DNA from: [Mycobacterium] crassicus
Lineage (GTDB): Bacteria; Actinomycetota; Actinomycetes; Mycobacteriales; Mycobacteriaceae
DNA: 64,000 nt
Assembly: GCF_020181615.1 (NCBI RefSeq)
Contig: NZ_CP084029.1
Coordinates: 1,351,043-1,415,042 of the forward strand
Direction of reading: 5' to 3'
Notes under the pieces: generated by a model
The model's input: the letters and a program-made list of their open reading frames with translations, nothing else
Database searches by the model: none
What the model was told of the DNA's origin: nothing
Shown: positions 37,451 to 49,216 of the stretch, piece by piece
Numbering within the stretch: position 1 is the stretch's first letter
How the letters are laid out: every line of letters starts with the position of its first letter
Program-made: the position numbers and the translations under genes

Positions 37451-39352
37451 GTGCCGAAACCAGTCCGTCGCCCCCATGTGACTGCGGGAGCGCTGATTTC
37501 GGCGATGCTGCTGACGTTGACGCAGGCCACGTCGGGCTGCACGGTCAACCCGCCACCGGCACCGCAGAGCACCGAAACGCCGAAGAGTACCGCGCCTCCG
37601 CCGCCCCGGGTCAGCCAGATCATCATGGGCATCGACTCGATCGGTGCCGGTTTCAACCCGCACCTGCGCTCCGACCTGTCGGCGGTCACCGCGGCGGTCA
37701 GCGCCCTGGTGCTGCCCAGCGCCTTCCGGCCGATCCCGGACTCCAGCGCTCCGACCGGTTCGCGATGGGAGATGGACCCGACCCTGTTGGTGTCGGCGAA
37801 AGTCACCGCCGACGCGCCGTTCACCGTCACCTACCGCATCCGGCCCGAGGCGTCCTGGACCGACAACGCGCCGATCGCGGCCGACGACTTCTGGTACCTG
37901 TGGCAGCAGATGGTCAGCCAACCGGGTGTCGTCGACCCGGCCGGCTACGACCTGATCAACGGGGTGCACTCCGTCGACGGCGGCAAACAGGTGGTGGTCA
38001 CCTTCGCCAAGCCGTATCCGGCCTGGCGGGAGCTGTTCAGCAACATCTTGCCGGCGCACATCGTCAAGGACGTGCCCGGCGGCTTCCCGGCCGGGCTGGC
38101 CCGGGCACTGCCGGTCACCGGCGGCCAGTTCCGGGTGGAAAACATCGACCCGCAGCGCGACGCGATCCTGCTTGCCCGCAACGACCGCTACTGGGGACCG
38201 CCGGCCAAACCGGACTTGATCCTGTTCCGCCGAGCCGGGTCGGCGGCCGCGCTGGCCGACTCGATCCGCAACGGCGACACCCAGGTGGCCCAGGTGCACG
38301 GCGGATCGGCGGCGTTCGCCCAACTGTCGGTGATTCCCGGCGTGAAGACGTCGCGGGTCGTCACGCCGCGGCTGATGCAGTTGACGCTGCGTGCCGCCGA
38401 ACCGAAGCTGGCCGACGTCCGGGTCCGCCGGGCGATCCTGGGCCTGCTTGACGTGGGCCTGCTGGCCACCGTGGGCGCCGGCAGCGACAACACCGTTACC
38501 CTGGCCCAGGCCCAGGTCCGTTCCCCCAGTGACCCCGGCTACGTGCCGAGCGCGCCCCCGGCGATGTCCGAGTCGGCGGCGCTGGTGCTGCTGCAGTCGG
38601 CCGGCTACCGGGTGGAGAAGGATGCGCCGCCATCCGCGCTGGTCCCGCCGGCCGGCACGCCGTCCGGTCTGCCGCATTCGCCGGAGATCACCCGCGGGCG
38701 GATCAGCAAGGGCGATGATCAGCTGTCGCTGGTCATCGGGGTGGCAGCCAACGATCCGACGTCGCTGGCTGTGGCCAACACCGCTGCCGACCAGCTACGC
38801 AACGTGGGGATCGCCGCGACCGTGCTCGCGCTGGACCCGGTGAAGCTCTACCGGGAGGCGATGCTCACCGACCAGGTCGACGCCATCGTGGGCTGGCAGC
38901 AGGCCGGGGGCGACCTGGCGACCCTGCTGGCTTCGCGATACGGCTGTATCGCGCTGGAGTCCACCGCGGTGACGACGCCTCGCGGCCGGGCGACACCTTC
39001 GGTGCCGGCCCCCGCGCCGCCGACACCCCCGGCGGGCTCGACGACGCCGACATCGAAGGTTCCGCCGCAACCGGTCGGGCCCGGGGCCCTGGTGCAGGCT
39101 CCGTCGAACATCACCGGCGTCTGTGATCACGGCATCCAGGCCGAGATCGATGCCGCACTCGACGGCTCCAAGCCCATCAGCGAGGTGATCGCGGCCGTGG
39201 AGCCCAGGCTGTGGAACATGGCGACGGTGCTGCCGATTCTGCAGGACACCACGATCGTGGCGGTTGGTCCCAGCGTGGCGAACGTCAGCCTGTCCGGGTC
39301 GGTGCCGGTGGGGATCGTCGGGGATGCCGGCGGCTGGGTGAAGCGCCCGTAG
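37451..39352 (+). CDS. lpqW: Lipoprotein LpqW, substrate-binding-protein fold
   Basis: 633 residues. The lipoprotein signal ends with ATSGC, Cys30 being the expected lipidated residue, followed by a Pro/Thr linker. The rest is the family 5 solute-binding (oligopeptide/nickel binding) fold: [37 protein letters not shown] and [21 protein letters not shown]. There is a Pro/Thr-rich insert at about 520-545. In mycobacteria LpqW regulates the branch point between polar PIMs and lipomannan, acting with PimE, which is also encoded here. It has no adjacent permease genes, consistent with a regulatory rather than transport role. Confidence 0.92.
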   Translation: MPKPVRRPHVTAGALISAMLLTLTQATSGCTVNPPPAPQSTETPKSTAPPPPRVSQIIMGIDSIGAGFNPHLRSDLSAVTAAVSALVLPSAFRPIPDSSAPTGSRWEMDPTLLVSAKVTADAPFTVTYRIRPEASWTDNAPIAADDFWYLWQQMVSQPGVVDPAGYDLINGVHSVDGGKQVVVTFAKPYPAWRELFSNILPAHIVKDVPGGFPAGLARALPVTGGQFRVENIDPQRDAILLARNDRYWGPPAKPDLILFRRAGSAAALADSIRNGDTQVAQVHGGSAAFAQLSVIPGVKTSRVVTPRLMQLTLRAAEPKLADVRVRRAILGLLDVGLLATVGAGSDNTVTLAQAQVRSPSDPGYVPSAPPAMSESAALVLLQSAGYRVEKDAPPSALVPPAGTPSGLPHSPEITRGRISKGDDQLSLVIGVAANDPTSLAVANTAADQLRNVGIAATVLALDPVKLYREAMLTDQVDAIVGWQQAGGDLATLLASRYGCIALESTAVTTPRGRATPSVPAPAPPTPPAGSTTPTSKVPPQPVGPGALVQAPSNITGVCDHGIQAEIDAALDGSKPISEVIAAVEPRLWNMATVLPILQDTTIVAVGPSVANVSLSGSVPVGIVGDAGGWVKRP

Positions 39353-39407
39353 CCCGGCGGACCGACGCAAGATTAGTCGAAGCAAGTACTTCTGGTTTGC
39401 TGAGAGT

Positions 39408-39435
39408 AGGCCCGCTGATGGCGTCAGTAGGGCCT
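39408..39435 (+). terminator. Imperfect hairpin after lpqW
   Basis: AGGCCC-G-CTGA and TCAG-TA-GGGCCT form a bulged stem around a 5-nt loop, 56 bp after the lpqW stop. A T/C-rich tract follows (TTAGCCTTTCC). Probable terminator. The remaining gap to 39619 holds only the promoter at 39557-39584. Confidence 0.45.
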
Positions 39436-39556
39436 GGCAGGGTTAGCCTTTCCTCCAGACCGGATTCCGGGTGCCGGCGTCGTCTCTCGTGTGTCCGCGT
39501 CGTGTGCTGCGGATGCGTTGCGTCGTTGACGAGCCGAAGTTCGACGACAATGAGCC

Positions 39557-39584
39557 TTGCACACAGATAGTTCTTGGATATTAT
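39557..39584 (+). promoter_or_regulatory. Promoter of the secreted-protein gene at 39620
   Basis: TTGCAC (39557-39562) and TATTAT (39579-39584) are spaced by 16 bp in an unusually AT-rich patch, followed by a GGAGG ribosome-binding site at 39608-39612. Confidence 0.55.
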
Positions 39585-39619
39585 TAAGCAAGTTTCCGGG
39601 GCATGTTGGAGGGTCGCAG

Positions 39620-40525
39620 ATGGAACGCCAGGTTCAAAGGTGCGGCGCGGTGGCGGCTGCCGCTCTCGCCGCCGGTGGGTTGATCACGGCACTGACCTCG
39701 ATGACGCAGCCCCTGCCGGACGTGCAGATTCGCGATTTCGACCTGGCCGCGACCCGCAATGTCGACACGAGCCAGCTGCTGGAGACCGTCGAGAACCACA
39801 TTCGGCCGGACCTGTCCGGTGCCGGTGAGGGCGACGGTCAGAACATCAGTCTGGGCGACCTGCTCTTCGGCCACGGCAGCGGTGATCTCGGTGTCGGCTC
39901 GAACTCCTCTGGTGACCTGGTGCTCGACGACGAAGCGGTGAAGGCCCTGATCGGCGGAGGCCTGGACCCGCAGACCCTCCACGATGCCGGCCTGACCATC
40001 GCGCCCATCGACTTGGGTGCGGTCGGCGGGGCCGGGGCGGCCGTCGCCACCCCGACGACATCCGGCGTACTCGGCGGCAGCGAGCAGGCCATCAGTGCCG
40101 CGGCCGCCAGCATGCTCAGCGGGATGGCACTGGCCCTGCCCGCGGCATACCAGGCGATGACCAGCGCGGTCGCCGCGATCGAAGCCGACCTCAACAATGC
40201 CCTGGTCAACGCCCAAATGGAGGCCGCCGACAAGCTTTTCGGCGACAATCCCGAGGTCAACGACGTGGTGAACTGGATCTTCACCGTCAACAACACCTTG
40301 CTGGCGCAGAACGAGAGCGCGTTCAACAGCCTGTTCGGAATTCCGTTCGACGCCCACACCAGCCTGCTCGGCCACCTCGACACCGGGATGGCCGAGGCGG
40401 ACTGGAGCGTGCTGCTGGGGCTCAGCCCGGGCGAGTTCGACGAGATCGTCAATGCCATCCAGTCCGACAATTTCTCCCTGCTGGGCAGCATCGACTGGGC
40501 CGGACTGTTCGCCAGCCTGTTCTGA
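39620..40525 (+). CDS. Secreted alanine-rich protein of unknown function
   Basis: 301 residues. The N terminus QRCGAVAAAALAAGGLITAL is a signal-like hydrophobic stretch after a short basic start. It is followed by PDVQIRDFDLAATRNVDTS, which resembles the start of many mycobacterial exported proteins. A Gly/Ser/Ala-rich middle (about 100-175) precedes a helical C-terminal half with NPEVNDVVNWIFTVNN and WSVLLGLSPGEFDEI. No enzyme motif or cysteine pair is seen. It stands where M. tuberculosis has the TetR/PPE17/PE11 genes (my recollection), between lpqW and mshB, so it is a locus-specific replacement. Confidence 0.65.
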   Translation: MERQVQRCGAVAAAALAAGGLITALTSMTQPLPDVQIRDFDLAATRNVDTSQLLETVENHIRPDLSGAGEGDGQNISLGDLLFGHGSGDLGVGSNSSGDLVLDDEAVKALIGGGLDPQTLHDAGLTIAPIDLGAVGGAGAAVATPTTSGVLGGSEQAISAAAASMLSGMALALPAAYQAMTSAVAAIEADLNNALVNAQMEAADKLFGDNPEVNDVVNWIFTVNNTLLAQNESAFNSLFGIPFDAHTSLLGHLDTGMAEADWSVLLGLSPGEFDEIVNAIQSDNFSLLGSIDWAGLFASLF

Positions 40526-40551
40526 TCGCCGCACCGGCTCGGGCGTGGCGG

Positions 40552-40557
40552 TAGGGT
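40552..40557 (+). promoter_or_regulatory. Leaderless-type -10 box (TAGGGT)
   Basis: TAGGGT is 7 nt before GTG 40565. Confidence 0.55.
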
Positions 40558-40564
40558 TCCGGCC

Positions 40565-41503
40565 GTGTCGGATCAGACTCCGCGGCTGTTGTTCGTCCAT
40601 GCCCATCCCGACGACGAGACGCTGACGACCGGGGCGACCATCGCCCACTACACCGCTCGCGGCGCGGACGTGCACGTCGTGACCTGCACACTGGGCGAAG
40701 AGGGCGAGATCATCGGGGACCGATGGGCGCACCTGGCGGTGGACCGGGCCGACCAGCTGGGCGGGTACCGGATCGGTGAGCTCACCGCCGCGCTACGGGC
40801 CCTGGGCGTGGGGCCGCCGCGGTTTCTCGGCGGCGCCGGACGCTGGCGCGACTCGGGAATGGTGGGCACCCCGGCGCGGCGACAGCAACGTTTTGTCGAC
40901 GCCGACGACACCGAAACCGTCACTGCGCTGGCCACGGTCATCCGACAGCTGCGACCGCACGTGATCGTCGGCTATGACCCATACGGCGGCTACGGCCACC
41001 CCGACCACATCCACGCCCACCACGTCACCACCGCGGCGGTGGCGGCGGCCGCCGCCACCTTGGGAGACGCCGGCGGTCGGGGATGGACCACGCCGAAGTT
41101 CTACTGGACGGTGACCGCCGGCAGTGCCTGGCGGGCCGCCCGGCGACAGCTGACCGACGCGGACCGGCTGCCGCACTGGACCCTGCCGGCCGACTCGGAC
41201 GGCGATACCGCCGTCGACGCCACCGGCGACTTCCCCGACGAACGGATCGGCGCGGTCATCGAAGCACCCGGGGCGCGTGCGGCCAAGATCGCGGCCATGG
41301 CCGCACACGCCACCCAGGTCACCGTCGGCCCCACCGGACGGGCATTCGCGCTGTCCAACGATGTGGCGCAACCGATCCTGGACAGTGAGCACTACGTGCT
41401 GGTCGCCGGTCGCGCCGGACCACGCGACGCCCGGGGCTGGGAAACCGATCTTCTGGCCGGACTTGAGCTCGGCGCCGCCGAGCAGCAGGTAAGCTCCTGC
41501 TGA
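40565..41503 (+). CDS. mshB: Mycothiol biosynthesis N-acetyl-GlcN-Ins deacetylase
   Basis: 312 residues, LmbE/PIG-L zinc deacetylase. It removes acetyl from 1-D-myo-inosityl-2-acetamido-2-deoxy-glucopyranoside in mycothiol synthesis. The zinc ligands His14 and Asp17 lie in [10 protein letters not shown] and His148 in HPDHIHAHH. This is the H13/D16/H147 set of the M. tuberculosis enzyme shifted by one. The short C-terminal tail after about 300 is less conserved. Transcription is probably leaderless from the TAGGGT box. Confidence 0.94.
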   Translation: MSDQTPRLLFVHAHPDDETLTTGATIAHYTARGADVHVVTCTLGEEGEIIGDRWAHLAVDRADQLGGYRIGELTAALRALGVGPPRFLGGAGRWRDSGMVGTPARRQQRFVDADDTETVTALATVIRQLRPHVIVGYDPYGGYGHPDHIHAHHVTTAAVAAAAATLGDAGGRGWTTPKFYWTVTAGSAWRAARRQLTDADRLPHWTLPADSDGDTAVDATGDFPDERIGAVIEAPGARAAKIAAMAAHATQVTVGPTGRAFALSNDVAQPILDSEHYVLVAGRAGPRDARGWETDLLAGLELGAAEQQVSSC

Positions 41504-41545
41504 GTAATTTCGCGACATCGAGGTAAGGGCTTAGGTGGTTTAGGC

Positions 41546-41653
41546 ATGGATCCCGATCTGGACCCGAACTTGGAGCACTGGCAGTGGTGGATTGACAGCT
41601 ACCAGTGGATGATCGGTTCCCTGGTCAGCCAGCTGGACAGCATCCCCACTTGA
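41546..41653 (+). CDS. Small protein, 35 aa, between mshB and the membrane gene
   Basis: ATG 41546 opens 35 residues, MDPDLDPNLEHWQWWIDSY then QWMIGSLVSQLDSIPT. It is Trp- and Asp-rich and amphipathic, with no signal peptide. The stop (TGA 41651-41653) overlaps a TTG that is in frame with the following membrane protein gene, so translational coupling is possible. I do not recognise a family. A weak upstream AGG is the only ribosome-binding candidate. Confidence 0.5.
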   Translation: MDPDLDPNLEHWQWWIDSYQWMIGSLVSQLDSIPT

Positions 41654-41682
41654 GCCCGGTCGCGCCGCTCTCCGAGCCCGCG

Positions 41683-42081
41683 ATGACCACCGACAACCCG
41701 GGGCGCGCCGTCAATTACCCGGTGCTGGCCCTCTTGGCCATCGACGGGGTGCTCTGCGCCGTGTCGGCCGCCCTGTTCTTGCCCGCGCATATCGGCGCGG
41801 TTCCGTTCCCGCTCAGCGCCCTGGTCGGGGGCTTGGTCAATGCCGGCCTGGTGTGGGTCGCGCTGCGCTGCACGACATCGTTGCGGTTGGCCGCCCTGCC
41901 GCTGTGGACCTGGTTGTTGACGGTCGCGGTGATGACCTTCGGTGGGCCGGGGGACGACCTGATATTCGCCGACCGCGGCGTGATGGCATACGGGGTGTTG
42001 CTGCTGATCGTGCTGGGCAGTGCACCGCCGGCGTGGCTGCTGTGGCAGCGCCGCCAGGCGCTGAACGCCGACCGGCCCTGA
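41683..42081 (+). CDS. Integral membrane protein (Rv1171-like)
   Basis: 132 residues from ATG 41683, or 143 from TTG 41650. The TTG overlaps the preceding stop and gives a length nearer the one I recall for Rv1171. Four transmembrane helices are visible: LALLAIDGVLCAVSAALF, LVGGLVNAGLVWVAL, LPLWTWLLTVAVMTF and AYGVLLLIVLGSAPPAWLLW. A conserved-looking FGGPGDDLIF loop lies between helices 3 and 4. There are no catalytic or transport motifs. It lies directly upstream of fbiC. Function unknown. Confidence 0.75.
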   Translation: MTTDNPGRAVNYPVLALLAIDGVLCAVSAALFLPAHIGAVPFPLSALVGGLVNAGLVWVALRCTTSLRLAALPLWTWLLTVAVMTFGGPGDDLIFADRGVMAYGVLLLIVLGSAPPAWLLWQRRQALNADRP

Positions 42082-42192
42082 CGGTTGCGCCGGCGTGACC
42101 GGCGCCCCGGACTACCTGGAAGGCCCGGTTGGCACGCCGACTACTGTGGCGCTTATGGCATGCGCGAGATTCCGGATGCGGGGGGCGCGCGG

Positions 42193-44751
42193 ATGACGAA
42201 CCCGTCGGCGATGCGCCGCGTCCTGCGGCGGGCCCGCGACGGCGTCCTGCTCAACGTCGAGGAAACCGCCATCGCGCTGACGGCGCAGGGGAGCGACCTG
42301 GCCGACCTGTGTGCGAGTGCCGCCCGGGTGCGAGACGCGGGCCTGGTCTCGGCCGGTCGGCGCGGGCCGGGTGGCCGGCTGCCGGTCAGCTACTCGCGCA
42401 AGGTGTTCATCCCGGTCACCCACCTGTGCCGCGACACCTGCCACTACTGCACGTTCGTCACGGTGCCCGGGGTGCTGCGAGCCCAGGGCAAGCAGATGTA
42501 CCTGACACCCGACGAGATCCTCGACATCGCCCAGCGCGGTGCCGAGTTGGGCTGCAAGGAAGCGCTGTTCACCCTGGGGGACCGGCCCGAGGAGCGTTGG
42601 CCCGAAGCGCGGCAGTGGCTTGACGAGCGGGGCTACGACACCACCCTGGCTTACGTACGGGCGATGGCCATCCGGGTGCTCGAGGAGACCGGTCTGCTGC
42701 CGCACCTGAACCCCGGGGTGATGAGCTGGTCGGAGATGTCGCGGCTCAAGCCGGTGGCGCCGTCGATGGGCATGATGCTCGAGACCACCTCGCGGCGACT
42801 GTTCGAGACGAAAGGCCTGGCGCACTACGGCAGCCCGGACAAGGACCCGGCGGTACGTCTGCGCGCATTGGCCGACGCGGGCCGACTCTCGATCCCGTTC
42901 ACCACCGGCCTGTTGGTGGGCATCGGCGAGACGCTGGACGAGCGTGCCGACACCTTGCATGCGATTCGCAAGGTGCACAAGGAGTTCGGGCACATCCAGG
43001 AAGTGATCGTGCAGAACTTCCGGGCCAAGGAGCGCACCGCGATGGCGGCCGTACCCGACGCCGGCTTCGAAGACTTCCTGGCGACGGTGGCGGTCACCCG
43101 GCTGGTGCTGGGCCCGAAGATGCGGGTGCAGGCACCCCCCAACCTGGTATCGGCGCAGGAGTGCCTGGCCCTGATCGGGGCCGGCGTCGACGACTGGGGC
43201 GGGGTGTCGCCGTTGACCCCGGATCACGTCAATCCGGAGCGTCCCTGGCCGGCGCTGGACGACCTGGCCGCTGTCACCGAGCAGGCCGGCTACGACTTGG
43301 TGCAGCGCCTGACCGCCCAACCCGACTACGTGCAGGCCGGCGCGGCATGGATCGATCCGCGGGTGCGCCCGCACGTCGCGGCGCTGGCCGACCCGGCCAC
43401 CGGTTGGGCGCGCGACGTCAACCCGGTCGGGCTGCCCTGGCAGGAACCCGACGAGGTGCAGTCCGCCGGCCGGGTGGACCTGCACACCGCCATCGACGTC
43501 GACGGACGGGCCACCGAGACCCGCAGCGACCTGGGCAGCGCCTTCGGGGACTGGGAGTCGATCCGCGAACAGATCCACGAGCTGGCCGCCCGCGCGCCCG
43601 AACGCGTCGACACCGATGTGCTGGCCGCGCTGCGCTCGGCCGAGCGCGACCCGGCCGGCTGCACCGACGCCGAGTACCTGGCGCTGGCGACCGCGGACGG
43701 TCCGGCCCTGGATGCCGTTGCCGCCCTGGCTGATTCGTTGCGTCGCGAAGTCGTGGGCGACGATGTCACCTACGTGGTCAACCGGAACATCAACTTCACC
43801 AACATCTGCTACGTCGGCTGCCGATTCTGCGCGTTCGCCCAGCGCAAGGGCGACGCGGACGCCTTCTCGCTGTCCAACGCCGAGGTCGGCGAACGGGCCT
43901 ACGAGGCGCACCTGGCCGGCGCCACCGAGGTCTGCATGCAGGGCGGGATCGATCCCGAACTGCCGGTCACCGGGTATGCCGACCTGGTGCGTGCGGTCAA
44001 GGCTCGGGTGCCGTCGATGCACGTGCACGCGTTCTCCCCGATGGAGATCACCAACGGGGTCTCCAAGAGCGGCTTGAGTATTCGGGAGTGGCTGATCAGT
44101 CTGCGCGAGGCCGGTCTGGGCAGCATCCCGGGCACGGCCGCCGAAATCCTCGACGACGAGATCCGCTGGGTGCTGACCAAGGGGAAGCTGCCGACCTCGA
44201 TGTGGGTCGAGGTGATCAGTACCGCGCACGAGGTCGGGCTGCGATCCAGCTCGACGATGATGTACGGCCACATCGATTCGCCGCGGCACTGGATCGGACA
44301 CTTCCGGGTGCTGCGTGACATCCAGGACCGCACCGGGGGTTTCACCGAGTTCGTGCCGCTGCCGTTCGTGCATCAGAGCTCGCCGCTGTATCTGGCCGGC
44401 GGGGCCCGGCCCGGCCCGAGTCACCGGGACAACCGTGCGGTGCACGCCCTGGCGCGCATCATGCTGCACGGTCGTATCCCCAACATCCAGACCAGTTGGG
44501 TGAAGCTGGGAGTGGAGCGCACCCAGGCGATGCTCAACGGCGGGGCCAACGACCTGGGCGGCACCCTGATGGAGGAGACCATCTCCCGGATGGCCGGTTC
44601 CGAGCACGGGTCGGCCAAGACCATCGCCGAGTTGGTCGCGATCGCCGAGGGCATCGGCCGTCCGGCGCGGCAGCGCAGCACCGACTATGCACCGCTGCCC
44701 GCGCCTTCCCCCGCGGCAGCGTGCGCGTCTCCGGCGGATTCGCCGGGCTGA
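42193..44751 (+). CDS. fbiC: FO synthase (7,8-didemethyl-8-hydroxy-5-deazariboflavin synthase)
   Basis: 852 residues; ATG 42193 follows a G-rich site and gives close to the 856 residues I recall for Mtb FbiC. An ATG at 42160 would add 11 residues. It fuses two radical-SAM enzymes. The CofG half has CX3CX2C at Cys79, Cys83 and Cys86 (CRDTCHYC); the CofH half has Cys539, Cys543 and Cys546 (CYVGCRFC). Together they make the deazaflavin chromophore of F420 from tyrosine and the flavin precursor 5-amino-6-ribitylamino-uracil. The product supports F420 enzymes such as the Rv1155-like protein. The C-terminal Ala/Pro tail extends beyond the usual end. Confidence 0.95.
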   Translation: MTNPSAMRRVLRRARDGVLLNVEETAIALTAQGSDLADLCASAARVRDAGLVSAGRRGPGGRLPVSYSRKVFIPVTHLCRDTCHYCTFVTVPGVLRAQGKQMYLTPDEILDIAQRGAELGCKEALFTLGDRPEERWPEARQWLDERGYDTTLAYVRAMAIRVLEETGLLPHLNPGVMSWSEMSRLKPVAPSMGMMLETTSRRLFETKGLAHYGSPDKDPAVRLRALADAGRLSIPFTTGLLVGIGETLDERADTLHAIRKVHKEFGHIQEVIVQNFRAKERTAMAAVPDAGFEDFLATVAVTRLVLGPKMRVQAPPNLVSAQECLALIGAGVDDWGGVSPLTPDHVNPERPWPALDDLAAVTEQAGYDLVQRLTAQPDYVQAGAAWIDPRVRPHVAALADPATGWARDVNPVGLPWQEPDEVQSAGRVDLHTAIDVDGRATETRSDLGSAFGDWESIREQIHELAARAPERVDTDVLAALRSAERDPAGCTDAEYLALATADGPALDAVAALADSLRREVVGDDVTYVVNRNINFTNICYVGCRFCAFAQRKGDADAFSLSNAEVGERAYEAHLAGATEVCMQGGIDPELPVTGYADLVRAVKARVPSMHVHAFSPMEITNGVSKSGLSIREWLISLREAGLGSIPGTAAEILDDEIRWVLTKGKLPTSMWVEVISTAHEVGLRSSSTMMYGHIDSPRHWIGHFRVLRDIQDRTGGFTEFVPLPFVHQSSPLYLAGGARPGPSHRDNRAVHALARIMLHGRIPNIQTSWVKLGVERTQAMLNGGANDLGGTLMEETISRMAGSEHGSAKTIAELVAIAEGIGRPARQRSTDYAPLPAPSPAAACASPADSPG

Positions 44752-44768
44752 GCGGGGTAGTCGCCGCC

Positions 44769-45338
44769 ATGCGATCGGCGCGTTTCCTGATGCTGGCGCT
44801 GCTGGCGCTGGCCGGGTGCAGCGGTGCGCAGCCGCAGCGGGACGGCAATCCCGCCACCGGGACCGACACGTCGGCGCAGACGGGGGCCACCGGGTTCACC
44901 ATGAACAGCTCGGCGTTCGCCCAGGACGCACCGATCCCCGCCGAGTACTCGTGTAACGGCCGCAATGTGCCCCCGCCCTTGCGCTGGCACAACGTGCCGT
45001 CCGGCGCCGAGTCGCTGGCCTTGGTGGTCGACGACCCCGACGCACCGGCCGGGCTGTATGTGCACTGGGTGGTGAGCGGGATACCGCCGATCTCCGGGGA
45101 GATCGTCGACGGTGTGTTGCCGCCGACCGCGGTGGTCAGTCTGAACTCCGGCGGCAAAGCCGACTACCTGGGCCCCTGCCCGCCGGCCGGAACCGGCGTG
45201 CACCACTACCGCTTCCAGCTGTACGCGTTGGGCACGCCGTCGGCGTTGGCGCCGACTACGCCGGTGCCGGAATCGACGACGACGATCGCGGCCAGGTCGG
45301 TCGCGGTCGCCACCGCGGTCGGGGTTTTCGGCGGCTGA
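44769..45338 (+). CDS. PEBP/YbhB-family lipoprotein
   Basis: 189 residues. The lipoprotein signal has lipobox LALAGC with Cys17. After a short linker the phosphatidylethanolamine-binding fold is shown by IPAEYSCNGRNVPPPLRW, VVDDPDAPAGLYVHWVV (the DPDAP and HW motifs of the ligand pocket) and YLGPCPPAGTGVHHYRFQLY (GPCPP..G.H.Y.F). This resembles the YbhB/LppC-type exported proteins of mycobacteria. The ligand is unknown. It follows fbiC by 17 bp in the place where I recall TB8.4 in M. tuberculosis, which is not found here. Confidence 0.83.
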   Translation: MRSARFLMLALLALAGCSGAQPQRDGNPATGTDTSAQTGATGFTMNSSAFAQDAPIPAEYSCNGRNVPPPLRWHNVPSGAESLALVVDDPDAPAGLYVHWVVSGIPPISGEIVDGVLPPTAVVSLNSGGKADYLGPCPPAGTGVHHYRFQLYALGTPSALAPTTPVPESTTTIAARSVAVATAVGVFGG

Positions 45339-45346
45339 GGTTTCGG

Positions 45347-47960
<2,614 letters not shown>

Positions 47961-47977
47961 AGGCACGCGCTGGGCCG

Positions 47978-48012
47978 CTATGCAACTAGTTGCACAGCAA
48001 CTGGGTGCATAG
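47978..48012. promoter_or_regulatory. Probable PadR operator
   Basis: The perfect 14-bp palindrome TGCAACTAGTTGCA (47981-47994) is nested in a wider inverted repeat, CTATGCA at 47978-47984 with TGCATAG at 48006-48012. It lies in the divergent gap between padR and the aminotransferase gene. Confidence 0.65.
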
Positions 48013-48102
48013 CCGATAGCCCCGGCGGGCCGTGGTGGGCGGCACGCCGCAGCGGCCTCTACTATCAGGACCGATGAATCCGACCCGCGTCGCCGCAGCC
48101 TC

Positions 48103-49212
48103 GTGAGTCCCGTGCGTGGCGGCAGATCGGCCGCACTGCCGACATTTCCGTGGGACACCCTGGCCGAGGTAACGGCGCTGGCCAGGGCGCATCCCGACGG
48201 CATCGTCGACCTGTCCGTCGGCACCCCGGTCGACCCGGTCGCCCCGGTCATCCGGGAGGCACTGGCTGCCGCATCGTCGGCGCCGGGGTACCCCACCACC
48301 GCCGGCACGCCGGCGCTGCGGGCCTCGGCGGTTGCCGCGCTGGAGCGGCGCTACCACATCACCGGCCTGGCGGAGTCGGCGATTCTTCCGGTGATCGGCA
48401 CCAAGGAGCTCATCGCCTGGCTGCCGAGCCTGCTCGGCCTCGGCGACCAGGACGTCGTCGTGATCCCCGAATTGGCCTACCCGACCTACGAAGTGGGCGC
48501 CCGGCTGGCTGGGGCGCAGTGGGTGCGCAGTGACACCCCCGGCCGCCTCGAGGGCGCACCTCCGGCTCTGGTGTACCTGAACTCGCCGAGCAACCCGACC
48601 GGGGCGATCACTACCGCCGACGAGTTGCGCGCGATCGTGGGCTGGGCCCGCGAGAACGACGTGCTGCTGGTCTCCGACGAGTGCTACCTGGGGCTGGGCT
48701 GGGACGACCCGGCACCGGTCTCGGTGCTGCACCCGGCGGTGTGCGACGGTGACCACCGCGGTCTGCTGGCGGTGCATTCACTGTCGAAGACCTCGTCACT
48801 GGCCGGCTATCGGGCCGGCTTCGTCGCCGGGGACGCCGCCGTGGTCGCTGAACTGCTCGCGGTGCGCAAGCACGCCGGAATGATGGTGCCCACCCCGATC
48901 CAGGCGGCCATGGTCGCCGCCCTGGACGACGACGTGCACGAGCGCGAACAACGTGACCGGTACGCCGGCCGTCGCGCGACGCTGCTGCCGGCGATGCGGG
49001 CGGCCGGATTCACCGTCGAGTTGTCCCAGGGCGGGCTCTACCTGTGGGCCACCCGCGGCGAGTCGTGCCGGAGCACCGTCGCCTGGCTGGCCGAGCGCGG
49101 CATTCTGGTGGCGCCCGGCGAGTTCTACGGGCCGTCCGGCGCGCAGCACGTCCGGGTCGCGTTGACCGCCACCGATGAACGCATCGCAGCGGCGGCTGGC
49201 CGGCTGGGCTGA
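48103..49212 (+). CDS. dapC: PLP-dependent aminotransferase, DapC-type (succinyldiaminopimelate aminotransferase)
   Basis: 369 residues from GTG 48103; GTG 48112 is an alternative. Class I/II fold. The pyridoxal Lys229 lies in HSLSKTSSLAGYRAGF. NSPSNPTG contains the Asn that contacts PLP, and ECYLGLGWD and RVALTATDERI are typical. It is closely similar in length and motifs to Rv1178, the actinobacterial DapC-type enzyme that makes N-succinyl-LL-diaminopimelate for lysine and peptidoglycan. dapD and dapE are also in this window. The ferredoxin gene fdxC that I recall just upstream in M. tuberculosis is missing. Confidence 0.85.
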   Translation: MSPVRGGRSAALPTFPWDTLAEVTALARAHPDGIVDLSVGTPVDPVAPVIREALAAASSAPGYPTTAGTPALRASAVAALERRYHITGLAESAILPVIGTKELIAWLPSLLGLGDQDVVVIPELAYPTYEVGARLAGAQWVRSDTPGRLEGAPPALVYLNSPSNPTGAITTADELRAIVGWARENDVLLVSDECYLGLGWDDPAPVSVLHPAVCDGDHRGLLAVHSLSKTSSLAGYRAGFVAGDAAVVAELLAVRKHAGMMVPTPIQAAMVAALDDDVHEREQRDRYAGRRATLLPAMRAAGFTVELSQGGLYLWATRGESCRSTVAWLAERGILVAPGEFYGPSGAQHVRVALTATDERIAAAAGRLG

Positions 49213-49216
49213 CGCC

